The notes under the pieces were generated by a model. The model saw nothing but the letters and a program-made list of their open reading frames with translations. It had not been told where the DNA came from and made no database searches. This document shows positions 1 to 5,296 of a DNA stretch of 5,296 bases, in pieces. The stretch is from Deltaproteobacteria bacterium (GTDB taxonomy: Bacteria; Desulfobacterota; Desulfomonilia; UBA1062): positions 1 through 5,296 of the forward strand of contig JAFGTK010000110.1 in the NCBI GenBank assembly GCA_016934135.1, read 5' to 3'. Position numbers and translations under genes: made by a program. The first letter of the stretch is position 1. Each line of letters begins with the position of its first letter.

Positions 1-47
1 TGATAAATGCAACAAACATATTTTCCCCTTTCCATGACATCAAGACA

Positions 48-77
48 TTACAATATTTCACTGTATTCCCTTAAAAT
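48..77 (+). promoter_or_regulatory. Possible sigma-70-type promoter for the PerM-family gene
   Basis: A TAAAAT hexamer at 72-77 matches the -10 consensus at five of six positions. It lies 18 bases downstream of TTACAA at 48-53, which matches the -35 consensus at only three of six. Transcription would begin near base 84, leaving a leader of about 20 bases before the ATG at 105. A second -10-like box, TATTAT at 89-94, sits so close to the ATG that it would give an almost leaderless message, and it has no good -35 partner. The stretch is A/T-rich, so chance matches are likely. The evidence is sequence only. Confidence 0.28.
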
Positions 78-80
78 ACA
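62..80. repeat. Short inverted repeat overlapping the putative promoter
   Basis: TGTATT at 62-67 is followed after seven bases by its exact reverse complement AATACA at 75-80. The right arm overlaps the proposed -10 box at 72-77, so the repeat could be an operator bound by a dimeric regulator. It is short and A/T-rich and could equally be chance. No second copy was noticed in the other intergenic gaps. Confidence 0.25.
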
Positions 81-104
81 AATCCTGCTATTATACATTG
101 CCAT

Positions 105-1199
105 ATGATAAAATCCGTTCAGAAATGGTTCCGGCGCTATTTTTCCGATCCACAGGTGCTGATCCTCGCGTTTCTCCTTCTTACCGGGTTCGGACTCGTC
201 GTCTGGCTGGGAAACATGCTACTTCCTGTTCTGGTCGCAATAGTTATCGCTTATCTGCTGGACGGGATCGTTTTGTGGCTGCAGCGGTTTCACCTTCCGC
301 GCAATGCCTCTGTAATAATGGTGTTCGTAGGCTTCATCGCCCTGCTAATAATACTTATCGTCATCCTTCTTCCGATGCTTTCAAAACAGATCGGGCAGTT
401 TGTCCAGGAACTGCCGGCTATGATCTCGAAAGGTCAGAATGAACTGATGCTTCTGCCTGAAAGATATCCCGGTTTCATATCGCAGGACCGCATCAATCAG
501 ATACTGGGCTTTGTAGGTTCTGAAATAGCCTCTATCGGACAGCACATCCTGACCTTATCCCTGTCATCGGTAAGAGGCCTGATATCGGTTCTCGTGTATC
601 TGGTACTTGTACCGCTTCTGGTCTTTTTCTTCATGAAAGACAAGGATATAATCTTTAATTGGGTCAAAGGGCTGCTGCCCAGGAACAGAGGCCTGGCAAC
701 AAAGGTATGGCATGAGGTCAATCAGCAGATCTCCAATTATATCAGGGGCAAGATATGGGAGATCATCATTGTCTGGGCAGTCAGTTATGCGACCTTCAGC
801 CTTATGGGGCTGCGTTTTGCCATGATCATTGCCTTGTTTGTCGGTCTGTCTGTACTTATCCCCTATATCGGCGCTACTGTAATGGTACTGCCTATTGTCC
901 TGGTGGCTTTTCTCCAGTGGGGCTTTGATGCGCACTTTCTCTACATAGTCATAGTCTACGGCATTATTCAGGCTCTTGACGGCAATCTCCTGGCGCCGCT
1001 GCTGCTCTCAGAGGTGGTAAACCTGCATCCGGTTGCCATCATCGTAGCAGTGCTTATTTTCGGGGGTTTCTGGGAGATCTGGGGACTGGTATTTGCAATA
1101 CCTCTGGCGACACTCGTACATGCGGTCTTCAAGGCATGGGTCGGCAGCCTCCAAGATCAGAAGTCTCCTCCGAAAACGGCTGAAAATGCATCTGCATAA
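105..1199 (+). CDS. perM: AI-2E family transporter, PerM-like membrane permease
   Basis: This is a 364-residue inner-membrane protein of the AI-2E/PerM exporter family (formerly UPF0118). Members include E. coli TqsA, linked to autoinducer-2 export, and PerM; some relatives act as ion antiporters, so the substrate here is not known. The N-terminus WFRRYFSDPQ closely follows the E. coli PerM start as I recall it, and the length is typical. Hydrophobic segments lie near residues 18-56 (two), 68-91, 156-178, 216-258, 260-290 and 305-345. Between the third and fourth is the long soluble loop (about 92-155) expected of the family. Family motifs include IPYIGATV (252-259), ALDGNLLAPLL (290-300), NLHPVAII (306-313) and FAIPLATLVHAV (330-341). 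The ATG at 105 fits the family N-terminus but has no evident Shine-Dalgarno sequence; a TTG at 98 lies in another frame. The tail from about 350 is polar and variable. Family assignment is firm; the choice of PerM over other paralogues is likely. Confidence 0.92.
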   Translation: MIKSVQKWFRRYFSDPQVLILAFLLLTGFGLVVWLGNMLLPVLVAIVIAYLLDGIVLWLQRFHLPRNASVIMVFVGFIALLIILIVILLPMLSKQIGQFVQELPAMISKGQNELMLLPERYPGFISQDRINQILGFVGSEIASIGQHILTLSLSSVRGLISVLVYLVLVPLLVFFFMKDKDIIFNWVKGLLPRNRGLATKVWHEVNQQISNYIRGKIWEIIIVWAVSYATFSLMGLRFAMIIALFVGLSVLIPYIGATVMVLPIVLVAFLQWGFDAHFLYIVIVYGIIQALDGNLLAPLLLSEVVNLHPVAIIVAVLIFGGFWEIWGLVFAIPLATLVHAVFKAWVGSLQDQKSPPKTAENASA

Positions 1200-1219
1200 T
1201 ACCTGGAAGGTCTTACAGC

Positions 1220-1252
1220 CCTTTCAATAATTCATAAGGCCTTGCTGAAAGG
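1220..1252. repeat. Inverted repeat after the permease gene, weak terminator candidate
   Basis: CCTTTCA at 1220-1226 is matched by TGAAAGG at 1246-1252 with 19 bases between. The spacer holds a self-complementary AAGGCCTT at 1236-1243. The repeat begins about 20 bases after the permease stop codon, where a terminator would be expected. No run of T follows on the + strand, so it does not look like a standard intrinsic terminator. It could be a weak RNA hairpin, a 3' stabilising structure or chance. Confidence 0.25.
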
Positions 1253-1408
1253 TCGAGTTGGTTCAGCGATTCCACTTGCCAAAAATGATTAATGAAAGAA
1301 TGGATGCCTCCGATAAAATACCTATTGGGGGTTAAAATTAATCTTTTTGTGTACATAGGTCGAATATAAAGAGATATCAGATAATGGAGCAATGGTAGAG
1401 TTGACAAC

Positions 1409-2881
1409 ATGACCAATACTAGACCCTTCCTCAAAGATCTACGGATTCTCATCGTGGATGATTCCGCTGTAGTCCGCAGTGTTCTCTCTAAAGAGCTTTT
1501 ACGCTCCGGTATTGAAGTCACCCAGACGGAAGACGGCCAGAAGGCATTTGACATTGCACTCTGCAAGGAGTTCGACCTCATCATTACCGATGTCGAGATG
1601 CCTAATATGAACGGGATCGAGCTCTGTCAGAAGCTCAAGTCCAATCCGCGCACCTCTCAGACCCCGATTGTCATATTGAGTTCCCTTGACAAGGAAGAGG
1701 ATATCAAAAAGGGATACAGGGCCGGGGCATCTACCTATATCACCAAGACTCAGGCAAAAGAATCCCTTATCGAGACCATAGAGACCGTGCTTCAGAAGAC
1801 CACATTCCAGAGAGGCCGGATGATACTCGTTGTCGATGATTCCTCGACAATACGCAAACTTGTAGAGAAAGGCCTTAAAGAGGTGGGTTTCAAGGTTGAA
1901 AAAGCGGAAAACGGCCGCGCAGCGCTTGATATTCTCAGACACCAGAAACCGGACCTCATCCTGAGCGATATCGATATGCCGGAGATGAACGGAGAGGAGT
2001 TCTGCCAGGCGGTTCATGCCGATCCTGTAATGGCCGTGATCCCCTTTGTAGTCATGAGCGCAAACAATGACCGCCCTATCATGCGGCGCATGCTTCAGCT
2101 CGGAGCGGATGCATACCTGGTAAAACCCTTCAATGTCGATCAGCTGGTCATTACCGTGGAAAAATTGCTGTCCGACAAACTCCTTATCCTGCACAAGGAA
2201 AAGGAGCGGCTTGAAAATGAGCAGAAAATCATTCTTGCAAGTATTACCAGCCTGTGCTGTGCACTTGAGGCAAGGGATTCCTATACCAGGGGCCATTCTG
2301 AAGCAGTTTCTGACATAGCCACGAATATCTCCATACAGATGGGTATGGGCGCAGAGGAGATCGACCTGGTCAGGCTTGGCGGAAAACTGCACGACCTGGG
2401 CAAGATCGGCGTTATTGACAGCGTTCTGCTCAAACCCGGCAAGCTCAGCGATGAAGAGTTCGACATCATCAAACGCCACCCGGTGATCGGTGCAGAAATC
2501 CTCCGCCCGGTGCCGAGTCTCGCAAAGATACTCCCCATTGTACTTTATCATCATGAACGTATGGACGGAAAAGGGTATCCTGAAGGCCTCAAGGGAGACA
2601 ACATCCCGTTGTGGGCACGCATCACTGCCGTAGGAGATACCTTTCATGCCCTCACCAGTGACCGGCCCTACCGCAAGGGCATGGCTGTGGAAAAGGCGCT
2701 TCAGATCATCGAGTCCGTCAGAGGAACCCAGCTCTGCCCTGATTGTGTAGATGTCTTCCTGAAAATGCATCTGTGGGACAATACAAATGAGTTGATTCAC
2801 AAACCGGAAACAGTATCCATCTTGAGTGACGAACCGCTGATAACCCTGCCCGCATCATTGGCAAACTCTGCTCAGAAATAG
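1409..2881 (+). CDS. Response regulator REC-REC-HD-GYP, predicted cyclic-di-GMP phosphodiesterase
   Basis: This 490-residue cytoplasmic protein has no signal peptide or membrane segment. Receiver 1 (about 11-130) has acidic residues D17 and D18, phospho-acceptor D61 in TDVEMP, S91 and K113. Receiver 2 (about 138-255) has D143/D144, D187 in SDIDMP, S217 and K239 in VKPF. A charged helical linker (about 245-285) leads to an HD-GYP domain (about 286-455). The HD-GYP metal ligands look complete: H296 in RGHS, H328-D329 in LHDLGKIG, H357 in RHPVIG, H381-H382, and D410, plus the signature G389-Y390-P391. HD-GYP enzymes hydrolyse cyclic-di-GMP to pGpG or GMP, so phosphorylation of the receivers probably controls turnover of this messenger. 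No histidine kinase is adjacent, so the partner is unknown. The ATG at 1409 is preceded after eight bases by GGTAGAG (1394-1400), a modest ribosome binding site. Oddities are K113-T114 instead of Lys-Pro, H413 where DAL is usual, and a CPDC motif at 443-446. Architecture is firm; activity is inferred. Confidence 0.95.
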   Translation: MTNTRPFLKDLRILIVDDSAVVRSVLSKELLRSGIEVTQTEDGQKAFDIALCKEFDLIITDVEMPNMNGIELCQKLKSNPRTSQTPIVILSSLDKEEDIKKGYRAGASTYITKTQAKESLIETIETVLQKTTFQRGRMILVVDDSSTIRKLVEKGLKEVGFKVEKAENGRAALDILRHQKPDLILSDIDMPEMNGEEFCQAVHADPVMAVIPFVVMSANNDRPIMRRMLQLGADAYLVKPFNVDQLVITVEKLLSDKLLILHKEKERLENEQKIILASITSLCCALEARDSYTRGHSEAVSDIATNISIQMGMGAEEIDLVRLGGKLHDLGKIGVIDSVLLKPGKLSDEEFDIIKRHPVIGAEILRPVPSLAKILPIVLYHHERMDGKGYPEGLKGDNIPLWARITAVGDTFHALTSDRPYRKGMAVEKALQIIESVRGTQLCPDCVDVFLKMHLWDNTNELIHKPETVSILSDEPLITLPASLANSAQK

Positions 2882-2921
2882 CATGCCCGTATACAGCCCG
2901 GAAGAATCTGCAGAATAAAAT

Positions 2922-2950
2922 TTGCATTTATACCCTGCTTTGATTATTAA
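2922..2950 (+). promoter_or_regulatory. Possible promoter for the aminotransferase gene
   Basis: TTGCAT at 2922-2927 and TATTAA at 2945-2950 are separated by the ideal 17 bases. They match the -35 and -10 consensus at three and four of six positions. Transcription would start near 2957, giving an untranslated leader of about 60 bases. The -10 box lies inside a perfect 11-base palindrome, GATTATTAATC at 2942-2952, which could be an operator. The match is moderate and the region is A/T-rich, so this is only a candidate. Confidence 0.3.
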
Positions 2951-3003
2951 TCCTGTTAAATCAAGTTTCCGATAGGCTCCTGAAGGAAATACGGAACTAA
3001 ACA

Positions 3004-3009
3004 AAAGGA
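3004..3009 (+). promoter_or_regulatory. Ribosome binding site of the aminotransferase gene
   Basis: AAAGGA lies eight bases before the ATG at 3018, a good Shine-Dalgarno match at normal spacing. It decides the start: the earlier ATG at 3010 overlaps the site and meets a stop after two codons. This is the best ribosome binding site of the four genes. Confidence 0.7.
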
Positions 3010-3017
3010 ATGTTGCC

Positions 3018-4355
3018 ATGAGAAGAGATATCGTTCATGAAGGTGCCGAACAGCTCACCTATGAAATCAGGGAGATAGTCGCCGTAGCAGATGAACTGAA
3101 AAGACTGGGGGTTGATATTACCTGGGAAAATATAGGCGACCCCATTGAAAAGGGGGAAAAGCTTCCCCAGTGGATCAAGGACATTGTCATAGACCTTGTA
3201 AGCAATGACAAGACATACGGTTATGTAGCATCACAGGGCGTGCCTGCAACAAGGAAATTCCTGGCGGATCAGGTCAATAAACGGGGAGGCTACCAGATCA
3301 CGAAAGATGACATTATATTCTTTGACGGCCTTGGTGACGCAGTTGCCAAGATCTTCGGCTTTCTTAAAAGAGAAGCGCGTGTAATTGGCCCTTCCCCTGC
3401 CTATTCCACACATTCTTCTGCAGAAGCCGCCCATTCCGGATACGATCATCTCACTTATGAGCTGGACCCGCACAACAACTGGATGCCCGATCTCGATGAC
3501 CTTGAAAAAAAGATCAGGTATAACGATTCCATTGCAGGCATGCTGATCATCAACCCGGACAATCCCACGGGCGCGGTATATCCGCGCGAAGTCCTAGAAA
3601 AGATGGTAGATATCGCCAGACGTTACAAGGTTTTCATGATCTGCGACGAGATCTATTCGAACATTGTCTACAGCAGATGCAAGACTGCCATGCTCAGCGA
3701 GGTTATCGAGGAGATTCCAGGCATGGCACTGCACGGCATATCCAAGGAAATCCCCTGGCCCGGATCCAGGTGCGGATGGATAGAGGTATTCAACCAGGAC
3801 AAGCTCAATTTCAAAAGATATGTAAAGAGCCTGATCAATGCCAAGATGCTCGAGGTATGCTCCACGAGCCTTCCGCAGTATGCAATCCCTCTGATCATGG
3901 GCGATCCGCGTTATGAAGAACACCTTGAAAAACGCAGAAAGATGTTCGAGTCAAGGGCGCTCGAGACATGGAAAATATTCTCTGGTATAGAAGGCATCCA
4001 TGTCAACAAACCGCAGGGCGCATTTTACATGTCAGTACTTTTTGAGGATGGGGTATTGAACGACACTCAGACGCTTTCCATTAAAGACCCCAAGGTGAAG
4101 CATTATATCGAGAACAAGGTCAAAGGCGTAGAAACCGACAAACGCTTCGTCTACTACCTGCTCGGCTCCACAGGCATATGCGTCGTACCTCTGACCGGAT
4201 TCTGCTGCAACAAGAAAGGATTTCGGATCACCCTGCTGGAAATGGACGATGCAAAACGCAAATGGACATTCGAGACCATTGTAAAGAGCATAAATTCCTA
4301 TATCGCCTCAGCTGAACAGACTTCAGCGCCTTCAGCTTCATCACGGCAGCTGTGA
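3018..4355 (+). CDS. PLP-dependent class I/II aminotransferase
   Basis: This 445-residue cytoplasmic enzyme belongs to the fold-type I aminotransferases, which move an amino group between an amino acid and a 2-oxo acid through pyridoxal phosphate. Visible landmarks in order are TYGYVASQG (67-75), GPSPAYS (124-130) with aromatic Y129 to stack on the cofactor, NPDNPTG (179-185) with N182, CDEIYSNIVY (209-218) with D210 and Y213, and the Schiff-base lysine K243 in GISKEIPWPGSRCGW (240-254). R251 should bind the cofactor phosphate, and R403 in FRITLLE (402-408) should bind the substrate carboxylate. All key residues are present. It is longer than the usual 390-400 residues, mainly through extra sequence at about 343-380 before the final strands, and a Ser/Ala-rich tail after 430. 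The aspartate/alanine aminotransferase group is the nearest general fit, but the amino-donor specificity cannot be read from sequence. An alpha/beta hydrolase gene follows after 62 bases and may be co-transcribed. Family is certain, substrate is not. Confidence 0.94.
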   Translation: MRRDIVHEGAEQLTYEIREIVAVADELKRLGVDITWENIGDPIEKGEKLPQWIKDIVIDLVSNDKTYGYVASQGVPATRKFLADQVNKRGGYQITKDDIIFFDGLGDAVAKIFGFLKREARVIGPSPAYSTHSSAEAAHSGYDHLTYELDPHNNWMPDLDDLEKKIRYNDSIAGMLIINPDNPTGAVYPREVLEKMVDIARRYKVFMICDEIYSNIVYSRCKTAMLSEVIEEIPGMALHGISKEIPWPGSRCGWIEVFNQDKLNFKRYVKSLINAKMLEVCSTSLPQYAIPLIMGDPRYEEHLEKRRKMFESRALETWKIFSGIEGIHVNKPQGAFYMSVLFEDGVLNDTQTLSIKDPKVKHYIENKVKGVETDKRFVYYLLGSTGICVVPLTGFCCNKKGFRITLLEMDDAKRKWTFETIVKSINSYIASAEQTSAPSASSRQL

Positions 4356-4417
4356 AAATATAAGACTATGCAACAAGCCATTGTTATGATGGCATTAATG
4401 TAGTATTTGTCTATGAT

Positions 4418-5296
4418 GTGACGTTCATAAGAGAAACCGTACACTTCAGCTCTCTTGGAGATGCCATTGCCGGCATGCTCTTCCTGCCGGATGTCGATAT
4501 ACCCTCAAGCGCTTTGATACTCTGCCACGGGGCCATGGATTTCAAGGAAAACTATTTTGAACTCTGCGAGTTCCTTGCAGAAAAAGGGATCGCGGCACTG
4601 GCTATCGATATGCACGGAAACGGAGAAAGCCAAGGGAAACGCTTTCATGTAGACATCTCCTCTTGGGTTGCCGACATTTCATCCGCCATTGATTTCCTTC
4701 AGGGCCATAGACGTATCGACAGCGAGAAGATCGGTGTATTCGGGCTTTCCTCAGGAGGCACCGCAGTGCTCGAATGTGCAGTGAAAGACTCGAGAATTCG
4801 GGCTGTCATTACCCTGGATGCAACTGTCAGACCCACGGTAAATCTGCAGGAAAAGGTAGGGCTGCACATCCTGGTTCTCCTGGGAAAGGCAAAGCTGTTT
4901 CTAACCGGGAAAGAGCTGAGGCTTTCCATGGTCAATGCCTTCAGAAAGATCGAGGTTGCATCAGACCCGGCGATCAACAGAAACTGGGGGCAGAATCCGA
5001 GAGTCCTCGAGATGTGGTCATCCTGGCCCATGCCCGGTGCATTAGAGTCGGTCATTGTGGATACCATAGATCGCGTTCACAGGGTATCGGCCCCTACCCT
5101 TGTCCTGCATGGGCAGGACGACAAGATTGATCCGCCGGAGACGGCCAGAGTGCTCTTTGAAACCCTGACCTGCATCAAACAGCTCAACATAATCCCGGGC
5201 AACGGTCATCTGGGTCATCTTGACAGAAATAAAACTGCAGTGTTGAATCTCACTGCAGAGTGGGCGCTCAGGCACCTTGATTCGAACCATATGTAA
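4418..5296 (+). CDS. Alpha/beta hydrolase (serine hydrolase, S33/monoacylglycerol-lipase-like)
   Basis: This 292-residue protein has the alpha/beta hydrolase fold and a complete predicted triad. The nucleophile is S111 in GLSSG (109-113), the acid is D235 in HGQDDKIDPP (231-240), and the base is H264 in GNGHLGH (261-267). An HG pair in LCHGAMD (35-41) would help form the oxyanion hole, and AIDMHGNGES (62-71) is the usual strand-turn after it. Residues about 140-220, between nucleophile and acid, would form the lid that sets specificity. No signal peptide or membrane segment is evident, so it is probably cytoplasmic. It most likely cleaves esters or peptides; the Hydrolase_4/serine aminopeptidase S33 group is the nearest fit, but the substrate is unknown. 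The GTG at 4418 is the only standard start before the in-frame stop at 4361 that keeps the first beta strands; the next, ATG 4475, would remove them. No Shine-Dalgarno sequence is visible. The TAA stop ends the window, so the gene is complete. Confidence 0.9.
   Translation: MTFIRETVHFSSLGDAIAGMLFLPDVDIPSSALILCHGAMDFKENYFELCEFLAEKGIAALAIDMHGNGESQGKRFHVDISSWVADISSAIDFLQGHRRIDSEKIGVFGLSSGGTAVLECAVKDSRIRAVITLDATVRPTVNLQEKVGLHILVLLGKAKLFLTGKELRLSMVNAFRKIEVASDPAINRNWGQNPRVLEMWSSWPMPGALESVIVDTIDRVHRVSAPTLVLHGQDDKIDPPETARVLFETLTCIKQLNIIPGNGHLGHLDRNKTAVLNLTAEWALRHLDSNHM

Noticed and set aside
98..442. TTG-initiated frame on the + strand overlapping the start of the permease
   Set aside because: Its product is Arg/Ser-rich with no family resemblance, and the frame used by the permease has clear motifs throughout.
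1306..1348. CCTCC/GGGGG pairing followed by a T tract as an intrinsic terminator
   Set aside because: The stem needs a G-U pair, the loop is 15 bases, and the T tract is more than ten bases away from the stem.
1401..1406. Perfect TTGACA -35 hexamer just before the regulator ATG
   Set aside because: No -10 box at suitable spacing follows, and transcription would start inside the coding region, so this is likely chance.
1213..1584. 123-codon open frame on the - strand spanning the gap before the regulator gene
   Set aside because: Half of it overlaps the start of the regulator in antisense. The translation has no recognisable domain and there is no convincing ribosome site.
1499..2800. Long 433-codon open frame on the - strand, opposite the REC-REC-HD-GYP gene
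   Set aside because: It lies wholly within a gene with clear domain motifs, its translation shows no recognisable family, and it is best explained as a codon-bias shadow.
2966..2989. TTTCC/GGAAA inverted repeat in the leader of the aminotransferase gene, considered as a riboswitch or attenuator
   Set aside because: The arms are only five bases, the loop is 14 bases, there is no T run, and it matches no known riboswitch core.

Overview
The window carries four complete protein genes, all on the + strand, filling about 92 % of it. The base composition looks balanced by eye, the genes are tightly spaced, and the mix includes an HD-GYP response regulator and a long class I/II aminotransferase. 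This suggests a free-living Gram-negative-type bacterium, for example from Desulfobacterota, Nitrospirota or a related proteobacterial lineage. That placement is a general impression and no phylogenetic marker is present. I see no rRNA, tRNA, CRISPR array, insertion sequence, phage gene or attachment site, and no frameshifted gene.

Layout. Bases 1-104 are an A/T-rich leader with a possible sigma-70-type promoter and a short inverted repeat. Bases 105-1199 encode a polytopic membrane protein of the AI-2E/PerM family. A 209-base gap follows, holding only weak inverted repeats. Bases 1409-2881 encode a cytoplasmic response regulator with two receiver domains and an HD-GYP domain, a predicted cyclic-di-GMP phosphodiesterase. 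A 136-base gap then holds a plausible promoter over an 11-base palindrome. Bases 3018-4355 encode a PLP-dependent class I/II aminotransferase of about 445 residues. After 62 bases, 4418-5296 encodes an alpha/beta hydrolase with a full Ser-Asp-His triad; its TAA stop is the last three bases of the window.

How the genes relate. The permease and the regulator are probably separate transcription units, because the gaps around the regulator are large enough for promoters. The aminotransferase and the hydrolase are co-directional with a short gap and no clear promoter between them, so they may be co-transcribed. The hydrolase has a GTG start and no visible Shine-Dalgarno sequence. Nothing in the sequence ties the four genes into one pathway.

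The window looks like ordinary chromosomal gene content and I do not see a convincing new system. The points most worth a second look are the unusual residues in the HD-GYP regulator (a Cys-rich HD-GYP domain, a first receiver with Lys-Thr instead of Lys-Pro, and His in the usual Asp-Ala-Leu position), the extended aminotransferase of unknown substrate, and the poorly defined translation start of the hydrolase.
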